64,000 nt of DNA from Paracyclopina nana (GCA_019096065.1 JAGUCH010000003.1:7316001-7380000), one strand, 5' to 3'; numbered from the stretch's first letter, positions 25,101-37,055 are shown. The notes: generated from the letters alone by a model not told the origin. A program made the numbers and translations.

Positions 25101-28100
25101 TAGCCAAGTTGATGGTGGTGGCCAAATACTAGCAGCTAGCTGGGGTCCTTCCCAAATCCCAATCCCAATTTAAATTCTAATTTGATGCTGCTACTGTTGT
25201 CCGGCGACTCCAAACAGTCAGCTTTCTCTTGCAGCACAGTCACTCGGAGATGAATCCGTAGAAAAAAGAAAACTTGGCCAAGCCACTAAATGCTTCTCCT
25301 CCAGCTGTCACAAAGTTTTAATTATAAGCAGATTTTGCCTTGTAAAGGGCTCCTTTTCCAACTGTGCCCCATAGTGCTGCTGTAGTATACTCTGTTGCTG
25401 TAGCAGTGCTGCTATGTAGCGAAGGAGGAGAAAAAACTTCCTCGGATCAACTTTTATTACAGTTGAACTTTTATGGCCACGAAGGGAATTCATTTCATCA
25501 CAATTTGAGATATGGGCACATTGGACACACGCCAAATGCTTCCAATTCCAATTTGGGCGAAAATGTGTCACCTAATGTCCTTCTTGGCTATCTGGAAAAA
25601 GAAAGTCTTTTCTTGGCTGCTGATCAGAATATATCCTTATCCCCCTGCTATTGTCAGTTTTTATCAGCTCGCACACCTCAAATTCAGTGTAGTAAGCTTT
25701 ATGTGAAATCCCCTCCGCACACAATACCGCGACACTATATTCGTATTTGGACGATTTTTTTCAAAGCTGCAAAGCCAAGATTTAAAAAACTGATAGCATA
25801 CACATTATATTGGCTCGATCAGAAATGATCCGCATTTTCTCTATCAGAAGATCGCGCTAAAACTTGTCCGTCAAATGAAATTATTCCGTTCACGTTTTCT
25901 GCTGCTAGCTCTGGAGAAGTGTGTAGTAGTAGTGCTGACGAATGGTGAAAAAGCTTTTACAGAATGGCCATGTGACATCGCGAAATTGCCCTCCTTTACC
26001 ATTTCGGAATGGATGCGAGAATAATGCTGACCACGCATCACACTGTGTCTCGTAAAAGTTGGCCCTCACACGCGTCAACTTTTTCGAAATTCAAAATTGT
26101 CAATGGTAGCTGTGATTTATGCTAAATTGAACCCCCCAATTTATGGCTGATTTGTCCTCAATTCTCCTGCTAATAGGGTCATAAATTCATTCCCCTAGCT
26201 AATAATAATTAGATGCCAAAGCATTCAACTTGAGTAAAATAAGAGCAATTCCTCAAAATTCTCAGAAGCCCCGGCCACACGGTCATGCTGATAAAACTCT
26301 TTTTGGAAAGACCCTAGGAAAACCAAACTTTAAACTACGTATGATAAGTTAAGGCCATTACAAAATATTTTATCTTCGCATCCACAAGAAAAAACCAACT
26401 AGTTGCTAGCAATATTGCAGAAAAGACCCGATCCATTCAATGGCAACCTTCATTGTTATTCCACGCCATTATGCCAGACATGTGGTCCAAGGAAGTATCC
26501 ATTTTTGAAAAGCTCGGCCAAGTCGACTAGGGGAGATTTTCTTGTGCCAACAACCAGCTTTATAGCAGCTTCTGGCTACCAACCGGTGACCATGCTCTGG
26601 GCGTTGTGGCCAGCCGATATTATATGGTCTGGTCCCTTGGGTCGTCGATGAAGCCAGCAGCTTCTTTGGTCTTTGTGTCCCCCCTTGAAGCAGCCAGCAA
26701 GAGAGCTCGATATGTTGGCCATACCATAAATCTGTGCTCACAGACGACGTGAAGTCCATTTCGGCCAAAGCAATAACCAATGGACCATGGACCTCTCTCC
26801 TGCTTCCTTGGTCAATGAAAAGACATGACTGGCGGCCATTGGCTTTCTAGCTAGCCGCTAGCTCCAGGGACATGGTGACCCTTTAAAGGCAATTTCAAAG
26901 GGGGCCATTTCTGACTAGCCCTAATGTTTTTGCAGATATTACAAGGCTACCAGCTTCGTTGGCGACCTCTTTTTGCACTTTTTCTGAGCCTGCTTTCCAT
27001 TGTCTTCCAAGTTAGTGAGGCTTGTACTAAAATGTGCCCCTATTAGAACCGATTGGAGTGTAAAGTAGAAAGGTAGGAGTATTAGTCCTTAAAAGCCCTT
27101 TCATTCTGCTAGCTGGACAATATCTAACTTTTCACATTAATTTGAAAACGACTTCACCAGCCAGCTTTCCCCTTTCAGTCTTCTGCATATCGTTTCTGGA
27201 CCAAAGCTAAGTCAAACAAGAAGTTTGTGAAACGTGAGGGACCATGTGAGATGAGGTGACCTTAATATTGAACAAAATGCGTTCCCCAAATTTCGAAGTA
27301 ATTCCACTATTTTGCTGCTAGTTGCGTTAGTGAAACGGAATCGCGGCTAAAAATGCTATTAATTACGAAATCGAAATAGTTTATAAAATCACTGACATTT
27401 CTGTTTGGCGATGAGAGTCAATTTATTTGAGGTAGTCTTTAAAAAAATACTGCGCTGAATTTGCTTAAAAAACCATTGCTAGCGTGAGTTTGATTATTTT
27501 TCTGAAAATCAGTAATGATAGTATTCCAATCATTTAATAATATGCAAGTATAACCATGGTTACGGTAAAAAAAGCTGTGACTGTAAGTTGCTTGGCTGAG
27601 AATTTCGATCCATCGTTTAATTGAATTACAAATTTTTAGGCTATTTTATATGCTTGTAATGATTTTGAGAAACATTTAACTCATTACTTTTTTTTTGAAA
27701 AAATCAAAAATTAAAATGCGTTTTATTTGAGCCGCTTCATTCGATCTTTTAACAACAAATATTTTTCAAGCGAGTCCGAGCGGAAGTTTTAATAAAATAA
27801 AACTTATGAAGTGGAAGTCAAAAGTGGAGCCTTGATAAAAAATGGAAGATCTCCTTATACCTATATACCCTTTTCATGTAAGTAGAGCATTGTCATTTTT
27901 TTTTGTAAGTGCGTGGTTTTCTGTTTTCCTCTTACCATTGTTCTTACATTCTTAAGCTTTCTTCTTTAAAAAAGCAGCTGATATGAAGGCAAAACTAAAA
28001 ACAAACTTGATCATTTATTCCACCACTGCAAACTATTGTATTCTTGTTGGAAACTGCAAATTTCTGGGAGCAAAACGACTCCAATTTGACGTAAAGACTG

Positions 28101-28665
28101 GCCATCCTAGAGGGGGAAAGAGTCTTTGCCAAGACTAGAAAGCATCATGGATATCGAAATGGAGTCGTAGCTCAGGAACAGTCCTCAGATCAATTGCCAA
28201 CAAGCTAGTGATGCGTAGCGAAATGCTAAAATTATATATCTAGCAGTTGGCAAAATGGCATGAAAGCTTCTAGCTTCAGCTGTACTTAGATAAATTGACC
28301 CTTTCAAAGCCTGGGATTCAGGGACCATTGTGACCATTTATCATGAAAAAAGCATTTCCCATGCAAGCAGCGCCACAGTGGGTAAAAAGCACTGTGTGCC
28401 AATTCATGCTGAAAATGAGGAAAAACTGGGCATGGCTACACTTTTTTCAAAGGGACCTGTCACAGCTATTTTTGACAATTATTGACGTTAATCTACAGTG
28501 TGCTCGCGCATGTTTTTGAGAATTTCACTGCTGAAGTACTTTCCCTGATGGATTTTTCGAAATGGTTGGGAGGAAAGTAGGAGGCATCAGCATGAGTTTG
28601 GGATTTCTCAGCTCTCAACTCTTGATGGTTCTTTTCCTTGTTGTCCACAAGATCATCCATCATCC
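22188..28665. other. Intergenic desert, middle-left part
   Basis: No supported coding exons. The longest open frame (154 codons near 25364-25828) starts with GTG, has no ATG at its head and resembles no family. GC content is low. A (CAT)n patch lies near 24255-24270. Nothing else stands out until the element at 28671. Confidence 0.4.
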
Positions 28666-28670
28666 CAGTG

Positions 28671-29126
28671 CACAGTGGTTCAAAATCCCTTCTAGACGCG
28701 CACGGGGAAAAAACTCGCGAAATCGTCGGAGTCAATTTTCATAGGGCTCTAAGCTAAAAATTGACTTTCAGAGCTCACAATGCCGCACATTTCCGCAGCC
28801 AATTTTGATGAATAATCATTGAATGGGGTCTGATTTTCATCATAACCATAATAGCTAAATGTCATTCGATGTCAAACAAAAGTTATAGAATCCTGAAAGT
28901 GGGCAAAATTGGCTGTTCTACTGTTTTCCCTCATGGAAACTATTTCTAACAAATTTTCATTGTAAAGATGAATTTCAACCTTTTTCTGTCATTTTTCACT
29001 AATTTGAGCTATTTTCGTGGCTAAGAAGTTCTCCCAAAAAGAATCTGATAATCAGTGTCAAAATGAGAATTTGGCGATTTGGCGGAATTTTACTTGAGCG
29101 TGAAAACGGCTTTTTGAACCACTGTG
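28671..29126. mobile_element. Non-autonomous Transib-like element with CACAGTG termini (copy A)
   Basis: A 456-bp element bounded by 15-bp perfect inverted repeats: CACAGTGGTTCAAAA at 28671-28685 and its complement at 29112-29126. The pentamer CAGTG flanks both sides (28666-28670 and 29127-29131), as expected for a 5-bp target duplication. Transib elements, relatives of the RAG recombinase, have CAC-N-(A/G)-TG termini and 5-bp duplications, and CACAGTG is the recombination-signal heptamer. No transposase is encoded, so it would be mobilised in trans. Caution: CAGTG is also a substring of the terminus, so the duplication could be fortuitous. A diverged second copy lies at 37353-37694. Confidence 0.5.
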
Positions 29127-29131
29127 CAGTG

Positions 29132-31745
29132 TGTGTGTGTGATCCTAGTGGGAGGGGTCTAACCAAAACCAGGCAAGGATGAAATAACATTCTTTCGTGG
29201 TGGAAAAGGCCAAAGACCCTTGGTAAGCTCTGACAGAAAAAACGGACTATATTTTCATCCACACTTGACGTGCAGAGTTAATAAGATTTTCGTACATCCC
29301 TCATTTTTGCCCCTAGAAAGGCTAGCTGAAGTACAATGCCTCGCCAAACTTTTAGAGCAAAAACTTTGCGTGCATTAGTACGGCAATGCAATTCTGGTCG
29401 TCGTTTGCCACGTAAGGTCCCCAAGGAATAGAATTGCTGACTTGAAAGAAAAATTACGTGGGACGATGGGCTAGCTTACGTACGTACGTACGTACGTTCA
29501 TCGTTCTTAGATTTCTAAGCAAAAGTTGATAGGCTTTTTTGTGAGCTTTTCCGAAATGCCCCTTGCACATGAACAGTGATGGGGTGCCAATGATGAATTT
29601 AAATTTCAATGCGAAATGCCATCAATTTAAAAATGTTTCGCTATAGCTGTGCCATGAACACACTGACATGTGATGTCCATAACAAAAAAGGTTGTTGGGG
29701 AGAGCTCACAAAAAACCGTTGGACGCAGACTGTCGTAATACTACATTGAAAATTTGCATCTACTTTCAAAAGGGTGGCCAAGCTTTGCTGATGCATATTC
29801 CCCCCTTTTTACACCGAGTTTGAACCGCACACACTCGCATACTAAATGAATGACGGAGAGAGTGGCCGATGGAATCCATTGAAAAAAATCCGCACCCCTC
29901 AGGACATGCTACGTAGCAGTAATATTTTAATAACAATACGTTCAATATTTCAATATGGATGGAGCCATTATTGCTCATCCTTCTGTAATTTAATCATGAA
30001 AACTATCCCTTTATACAGATTTTTTAAAACTTCCACTCACGATTAGTTTCATGAATTTCTTCTTCAAATGCCTGCTAGAAATTTGGCGATAAAACTGACA
30101 TATTCAAATAATTGTGAGCATTTACACTCATGTCTGGTGCTTTTTTGAGCAGTCGATATGGTGCCATAAAAAACAGAAACCCCCATATAGCATTCGAGCT
30201 TGTCCATTTTCGCCTGTCAATGAAAAGCTAGCACGAAGGGTTCAATTCCCAACTGAACCGAATTCAAATTCGATTTGAAAATACTTTCTGGTCAAACTGT
30301 CAATATGTGTATAGAGCCTCGTGTGACGGGGGGACGGATATCGATCCCTTTTTTAAAGCAGAAAGCTGAACCCTTTTTTGTGAACATCCTGGCGAAGTTG
30401 CTGCTGCTGCTGCTGTGTCTCTAATTTGCATGCGTCACTCTTCTGTGAGTAATCCACTTTCAAACAAGTACTGCGCTCGGATTCCAACTCGTTGGTGCCA
30501 CCAACTGCACGTGCGAAATGTCAAGTGCAACTTTTGTAGTGAAGTTCTTACAATTTTCCTCAAAATAAAAAATGCTTCCATGCAAAAGCAAGGCGATTTG
30601 ACCTTCACCACATCGCGATCTCCATTCAAAAGAATTTGCGGAATGGCAATTTAGAAATGCGCGAATTCGATCAATTTGAAAGATGCTCAATTTGGGTGAA
30701 AGATAGTTTAGTAGCTGCTGTGTTGAACCCTACTCTTGACTCCTGCTGATACACGTAGTTAGAGACTCGTCGTCGTCGTTGTAGCGGAGGCTGTCGCCGA
30801 CAGGCAAGGAACTATCGATCGCCGAATGTCGGGTCCCTTTTACTGCTACAGAGGCCGTTGTTGTTGCTGGTCAGGAGGATCCCATTGGCTAGCTCATCAA
30901 CGGCTCTCCCTCCCCAAAAAGTTGGCTGATGCTCTCTTTGTCTTCACAAAAACCAGCTTTCCAATTTCAACTGCGCACATCAGCGCACCAGTTCACAATT
31001 AGCGCCTCAATTAAAGCCTATAACATCTGAAATATGCAAAGTTGTTGCCTCCAATTCTTAGAGAACGGATGATGAAAATGGAAATCATTTTACTTTGACC
31101 CAAAAATAAAACTTGTTTCACCTCACAGGCAACTCCAAAAAGTATGCCTTATTTATAAGGTATCAGATTTAGGATAATTCAATACTTAAGTTTTCCTTTA
31201 ATGTGCGCCTGTGATAAATTGTATATTTTGTTTGCAGAATAAGTTAGTGTTGGTGCTATATATTTTCTGAGCGGTCATTTTTTACCGTCTTCTGGGTTGG
31301 GGGATTTCAATCTAGGACAGAGAAGGATCAAGGTCTTTTGCATAACATTACCACGAAAACTGCGATTCTTCCCAGCCTTACCATGCAGCTACATAGTTCT
31401 TAAACGCTCCTTCGATACACTTTTAAAAGGAGGAGCATCAAAAGTCACTATGCCAGGAGTACAAACATAAAAAATAACTGTTTTGACTTTGTACTTACGA
31501 AAGAAAAAAGTTCATCTAAAATAACAAGTTCTTGTTTAACTTAAAAAAAAGATCCTTTAACATTTATCTTGCTCAGTTCATGAGCACATACTGTACACTT
31601 ATTTCCACGAGCTATGACTGTTAAACCAATCAAACTGACTTAAAGTTGATCTATTTTTTTGCAGTGTCACAAGGCTTTTTCAGTGACAGGGATCCAAGCA
31701 TTTTCATAGCTTTTTCACAAGGAGTTTTGTGCATGCATTAATGGT
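29132..31745. other. Intergenic desert, middle part
   Basis: No supported genes. It contains a (TACG)5 microsatellite at 29477-29497, a TGC run near 30400-30416 and otherwise AT-rich unique-looking sequence. Confidence 0.4.
29477..29497. repeat. (TACG)n microsatellite
   Basis: Five uninterrupted TACG units. The repeat is self-complementary and alternates purine and pyrimidine. Confidence 0.85.
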
Positions 31746-31880
31746 TAAGGCCCTGTTCACCTACGATATTATCATCAAAATATTGATATTGTGCTGATAA
31801 TTGCAAATTTCAGGTATTTGTAAAAGCATTTTTCAGATTTGGTCTTCGGAATCGGTCTTTTGGTACCATAAGCCATCCTA
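31746..31880 (+). mobile_element. GGTTCACCTGC-type MITE, truncated copy 1
   Basis: Starts TAAGGCCCTGTTCACCTACG and matches the reverse complement of the intact copy at 32163-32390 through the internal block GGAATCGGTCTTTTGG and GCCATCCTA. The far end is missing, so this is a truncated copy. It has no coding capacity. Confidence 0.55.
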
Positions 31881-32162
31881 TGCCAAGTACTAGTATATTG
31901 TAATTCAAAGAAATATTATTGGAAATCAAGATCACGAGCAATCCTTACTAAATTATGATAATAGTTGAAACGGTAGGCATTCTTCAATTTAGGGCAAATA
32001 GTTTCCGACAAATGGACTTCAATTCAAAAGCCATCTCCAAATTCGCTGATTTTTACCAGCCCATCGAATTATGCAGATGACTTCCCATTTTTAAGGATCT
32101 TTGTAAGCATTTTTCATCTTCTATCCTAAATATAAAAATCAAATATGAATCGTGACTGAAAC

Positions 32163-32390
32163 TAAGGCATGGTTCACTTGCTCATAATATCTGACATTTT
32201 GACAAAATATCGGAGCGAAATACTGAGAAACTGAGAAATTAGATACTGTTGTAGGATGGCTTTTGGTGCCAAAAGACCGAATTCGAAGAAAAAATCTGAA
32301 AAATGATTCTGGAAGTTCCTGATATTTGCAAATATCAGCATAATATCGCTCGATATTTTGATCATAATATCGCAGGTGAACCAGGCCTAA
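32163..32390 (-). mobile_element. GGTTCACCTGC-type MITE, complete copy 2
   Basis: A 228-bp element with imperfect inverted ends: TAAGGCATGGTTCACTTGC on the left and GCAGGTGAACCAGGCCTAA on the right. TA at both edges fits a TA target duplication as used by Tc1/mariner-like transposases. The interior holds several short ATATCG palindromes. No open frame longer than a small remnant is present. Confidence 0.6.
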
Positions 32391-33771
32391 GAAACATAAC
32401 ATGGCTTATTATTCACCCATCTCATTAAAAGATGTAATAACATGATTTTATCACCACGTCAATAGAAAGCTCAGATTGCATTGACATCAGGCTAAAATAT
32501 TTCCAAATGACCTTAACGTTCAATTTAAAAAAATAACTTGTCATTTTCTGAGAAAGTTCATATGAAGCTAATTGAAGGTTCTATTTGTATTTTTTGCGCT
32601 GTCTATATAAATCAAAATTTCAGTAAATTGATTTGGAAGCTCTACGTAATAAGCCACGATTTTGTCTATACATAAATAATTGTAAGATTGGTGTAGAACC
32701 AGTTTTTCACTTGGCTTGCTTATGACGATGATTTTATTGCCTTGCTTATAATGGTTGAAGAATCAATTAGCTATTACGCTGTCAGTCCGAAATTTTTAGG
32801 ATAAGACAGAAGTTTTTGAAAAATGCTATGCTTCAGAATCTCTTACGCTTTGTGTAAAAAAGCTGCAACGAGTGAGCCTAACAGTGATGTTTTTCATCTT
32901 CTAAGAAAACCTATTAGTTTTGATATGGCATTTTCATTTCATCAACAGTAAGCTATTGGTTGTTCTAATTGTGGAAAATACCATGAACACGAAGCTTGTC
33001 ACTACGGTTCATGCATTGAATTAGCTTAAAAACTTCTATATGCAAATGTAGATAAATATGCTGTAATTTGTGCTTGGGGCTTACCTTCCGCAAAGAGGCC
33101 TTGCTTGGCTCATGATTCAAGTCCTACTGAAATCGATCCAAAGCTCGTGCATAGGTCTATGTTGCCATCGTTGCTCGAGCGCCAGCTCAACATATGGAGC
33201 GCGAGCGCAAAGGCCATGAGATCAACCAACGAGCGGGACAACTTTGATTGGCCAAAAATCGGCAACACGACAGATGGCTTACCGTTCATGACCTCTACTT
33301 AGAACCACTTTTAGAATAGGTCTACAACAAAACTATCGTAGAAAACCATACTCGAAATGAAAGGTAATGTAAGAATACGGGACCTATTGAGCAAAAACAA
33401 AGAGAGTACAAAACCTCTACAGCACTATTGGTCCAATTGGGTAAATTGACATTTTCTGCCAGCTACTTTATAGGAACAATAGACTCGTATGCTCGAGTCG
33501 TAACAAGATTATGGTGGGCAAGACGCTAAAATTGTGAAAGAAACATGTGGTGGTCCCAGGGCCTCTTCACCTGTCTTTTTTATTGGCATCTGCCACTCAG
33601 ACTTTTCTCTCCCTCTCTCTCTGTCTCTCGATTCTTCTCTCACTTTTTATTATATAGATTTTATGAATTACAATGCAAGTGCTCAGCATTTTACCCAAAC
33701 TGAAAAAAACCGAACCTTTCTTTGTTGATGTAAATTGTTTTCTTTCAATCCTGAAATAATATCTATTTATA

Positions 33772-33951
33772 TATGTAAACAATTTATAAAACAAGCTAAT
33801 AAAACAGCTGAGCAAATTTTGTAAAGTAAAAATCGAGTGGCAACTTTGCGGGCTCGAGCTTGCGAGAGCCAAGTAATGCTACGAGATTTTTACTTTACAA
33901 AATGAGCTCAGATATTTTGTAAGCATGTTTTGTAATTTGTTTACATATATA
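33772..33951. repeat. Imperfect inverted repeat, arms about 65 bp
   Basis: The left arm (about 33772-33836) contains ATGTAAACAATTTATAAAAC and GTAAAGTAAAAATC. The right arm (about 33880-33951) contains the complements GATTTTTACTTTAC and TTGTTTACAT. A GC-richer spacer of about 43 bp lies between. It is probably an old MITE. Confidence 0.45.
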
Positions 33952-33960
33952 TACAATTTT

Positions 33961-34532
33961 ATATGATGGAAAGTAATTTTCAAATGTTAATGAAGTTACC
34001 AGACCAGGCAATCTTGACTTAGCATTTGATCCATTACTTTGAGGGCTTTGGTCGAGAGGACTTCAGTAGTGCAAGAGTAGCTGAAAGTGTTAATGAATCA
34101 CTTAAAAAGTGTGCATTTTGAATTTGGCACTTTTTGAAGCTAAAAGATGCGTTAGTTCAATTTTTATCTGGTAGCTCTGATCGAAACTCTACTCCCCTTC
34201 TGAACTTAGCTCAGCTTAGATGAAGAATAAAAAGGAATTCTAACAACAATTTTTTCTATCTGTATTGGTAGCTCAGTCAGTAGAGCGTCGGATTTCTAAT
34301 CTAGATGATCAGGGTTCAAATCCCCATGCATTTTTTCTCCTTTTTTCTGCAATGGGATTTACTTCTTGGACAATATCTGGTCAAACAGAGTAGCAACACA
34401 CCTTATAAAATACTTTATAATGTGTGTCACTTGATAAAGTATAACGTCAGAGCCTTTATATATGTGTAGTTATATGAACTGAGACGAATTGGAAAACTGA
34501 ATTATACATGCGAAAATTACTTTCCATCATAT
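33961..34532. mobile_element. Element bounded by 21-bp perfect inverted repeats, enclosing a tRNA-like segment
   Basis: The 21-bp termini at 33961-33981 (ATATGATGGAAAGTAATTTT plus C) and 34512-34532 are exact reverse complements. The 530-bp interior has no useful open frame but contains the tRNA-like block at 34261-34332. The structure suggests a non-autonomous DNA transposon that carries a tRNA-derived sequence, or chance nesting of a SINE. Confidence 0.45.
34261..34332 (+). pseudogene. Degenerate tRNA-Arg(UCU)-like sequence or SINE head
   Basis: An A box TAGCTCAGTCAGTAGAGC (D stem GCTC/GAGC intact) and a B box GGTTCAAATCC have normal tRNA spacing. The anticodon loop reads TTTCTAA, which would give anticodon TCT. 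The acceptor stem does not pair, and the T and anticodon stems have mismatches, so this is not a functional tRNA. A T6 run at 34331-34336 could act as a Pol III terminator. Confidence 0.55.
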
Positions 34533-34800
34533 AAAAAAAATTCTGAATTCACTTTAGCGCATTGGGATTATTTAAGGCAGTGGATCGTCTTGCGTACAAG
34601 AGCAGATATCATCAGAAATCTTAATTAATATATTATTAAATTGCCGATTTCATGAATAAAAAATTATAAAAAATCTACGATGAAAACAAAATCACTTCTC
34701 AAATGCAATAAGATAGAATCAGCCACCATTTCGTTTTAATTTTACATTTATAGTTCCATGTCGAGCGATAGAGCGCAGCTCAACTCCTTCGTTTATAGAA

Positions 34801-34811
34801 AGCGCCATCTA
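34801..34811 (-). promoter_or_regulatory. CTCF-core-like word (TAGATGGCGCT on minus)
   Basis: AGCGCCATCTA differs by one base from the three exact AGCGCCACCTA copies elsewhere in the window. The minus strand reads TAGATGGCGCT, compatible with the CTCF core AGRKGGC. This is inference only. Confidence 0.2.
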
Positions 34812-35033
34812 TATGGAAACGAGAGCATTTTTGGCATTTTTTGTACATTTGTCAAGCCTAAAAATGCAGGATAACAGAAACAATTTGTATCCCAACTGTC
34901 TGGAAATATTCTGGGCGACTGATTGAGCTTTTAAAACTAAACGGACGTATATTTTTGAAAGATCAATTTACATCTAGTAACTTAAGTAAAAGGTAATATT
35001 TCGAGCTTATCTTACCATTATTTTGAGAATTAT

Positions 35034-35219
35034 CCATCATAAAATCAGAAGCAAGTTGCCAGGATGACCAGGAAAAGAGATACAGAGGGACAATTTTTCA
35101 AATAGCAGAACATTTGTCACAATTTACTATAAAGTTTGGCACTCCATATCTCCTTTCCTGGCCATTCTAGCGATTGGCTTATGAAATAAAAAAGTTAGCC
35201 CTTTTGATTTTATGATGGG
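35034..35219. repeat. 186-bp imperfect inverted repeat (probable MITE)
   Basis: The termini are CCATCATAAAATCA (35034 on) and its complement TGATTTTATGATGG (ending at 35219). Further inward the match resumes at CCAGGAAAAGAGATA opposite TATCTCCTTTCCTGG. No coding capacity. Confidence 0.45.
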
Positions 35220-35741
35220 TGTTTGAAGCTCTATTCAGCGAAAAAGCACGCCAAAGAGAGCTAGAGTTTTTTTAAGATTTTATGTTATGAGGAGGAATAG
35301 GCCAGGATTTTAAAACTACCACCAAACGAACCCTTGGGACATAAGCTTTCAGAAAATATACGTATATGTTTAAGGGTGGCTGACGAAGTCTAGGTTAGGT
35401 TTTCTCTCAAGTCAATGTGGTGATTTTATGTCTCTTCATTCCGTCAATAATTGCCTTACGAGATGGGGCTGGTTTTGATGTTTTCAGTTTAATCATGCTG
35501 TTTCAATACTATCATAAGCTATGGTAAACATAAATAAATAAGATGTCTGATGACCAATTTATCCTAGAATTTCGGGTCTTGATTCCGGTGGCAAAGAAAC
35601 ACGGAAATACGTCCTGGCGGAAAGTACGGAAAAAGCATCATTTCTTCCCACTTCACACCTATAATAAAAGTCACACCTCGGCGCGATTCCGTGAAATCTA
35701 AATTCAAAATAACACAGACATGAGGCCGTTCTCATATTGCC

Positions 35742-35798
35742 GGAAAAAGCTAAGCTAAGGTGAAAATAGCTAAGCTAAGGTAAAAATAGCTAAGCAAA
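35742..35798 (+). repeat. Tandem repeat, three units of about 20 bp (AAAAATAGCTAAGCTAAGGT)
   Basis: Three adjacent copies with small differences. They are immediately followed by a 12-bp-stem hairpin at 35799-35845 (CGCTCAACATTT ... GAATGTTGAGCG). Confidence 0.7.
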
Positions 35799-36597
35799 CG
35801 CTCAACATTTCAAGCAAAGGAGCTGCTTTTTGTGAATGTTGAGCGAAATAACCGGTTTTCGTTGCATAATTTGAGAGGACCCCTTGAATTGCTTATCAGA
35901 AATGAATGTCTGGTTTTGGTTGAGTAACTTTTTTTTGTGATCATTTCATTTAAGATTGATATCGGAACATGAGATCATTTTAATTTGTCGGTATGCTTTG
36001 TTTTGTGGATTTTAAGTTAGAAAGGAGCAGCATGCGACATCTAGCGTGTATTCTCCGCAACGTTGCTGCGTCATTGGGCAGGTGGGAAAGTGGCTAGAAT
36101 GTAGAGAGTGAGATGTGGTCCGATTTGTTCGACATAAATCAATATGGCGTGAGATGGGTTGAATACCTCGTGATGACAAGTGTAAACCCAAACAGACTTT
36201 TTACACTTCATCCCTTCGAAACCATAGCACTCATAGATTCGTATCAGAACATCTGTAAGTGTCGCTTTTTATTGCTCAAGTGCTTTCGAGTTTTAAAAGC
36301 AAAAAAGCGTCGATCCATAATTTTCCATTGACTTCATATAAAAAAAGTCATAGCATCAATCTTCATGCTTAGGACGAAATTATAGATTTATTGAATATTT
36401 TTTAATAAAGATACGATAAAAAACAAAATTACGTTGATGGATATTAATAACTTTAAAATTTTGCTTTTTTGCTGACCTTGACCAAATTTTTCACAACATG
36501 CCGCTGAAAAGTTACTTAACTTTGTAACATTCCTTATCAACCCTTACTTATTAAGTAGCACATGGGCTAGAAATCAAGTTTTATTATGCTGCTTAAC

Positions 36598-36798
36598 AAG
36601 GCTTTTCGAGTGATATTTTGCTGATATTTGCAATATCAGTTACTTCCAAAATTGTTTTTTTTAATTTTTTTCTACGGAATCGGTCTTTTGGCATCAAAAG
36701 TCATCCTACCATGATTTCAAATTTCTCAGTTTCTCATTATTTCGCTCCGATATTTTGACAAAATATCTGATTTAATAAGCAGGTGAACCATGCCTTAA
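36598..36798 (+). mobile_element. GGTTCACCTGC-type MITE, internally deleted copy 3
   Basis: The right end GCAGGTGAACCATGCCTTAA matches the termini of copies 1 and 2. The interior shares GGAATCGGTCTTTTGGC, AATTTCTCAGTTTCTCA and CGCTCCGATATTTTGACAAA with copy 2. The left end has lost about 30 bp between AAGGC and the CGAGTGATATT block. Confidence 0.55.
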
Positions 36799-36905
36799 TC
36801 AATGTCTTCAATATTCTCGGAGACATTTTTGCGTGCATCTCCTGACAGACAGACAAAAATCAATTAAGAAATGATACCCTTCCGATGAGCGAAAAAGGAA
36901 TGTAA

Positions 36906-37055
36906 CAATACTGTCCTGATGACGAGTCCATATAGGGTTTTTCGCTCATGAGTAGTCAAATGAAAGATCATCGAGTGGCGAAGCCACGAGTGATCTGGAA
37001 TTTTACTACGAATGAGCGAAAAACCCTATATGGACTCGTCATCAGGACAGTATTG
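36906..37055. mobile_element. 150-bp palindrome with 44-bp perfect ends
   Basis: The outer 44 bp on each side are exact reverse complements (CAATACTGTCCTGATGACGA ... TCGTCATCAGGACAGTATTG). The centre is a second near-palindrome around GAGTGGCGAAGCCACGAG. There is almost no loop. It probably represents a very short MITE. The stretch GATGAGCGAAAAA just outside the left end resembles an internal piece of the arm, hinting at a nested or partly duplicated insertion. Confidence 0.6.

Noticed and set aside
25364-25828. 154-codon frame with a hydrophobic start suggestive of a signal peptide
   Set aside because: Begins with GTG, no ATG near the head, and the rest resembles no protein family.
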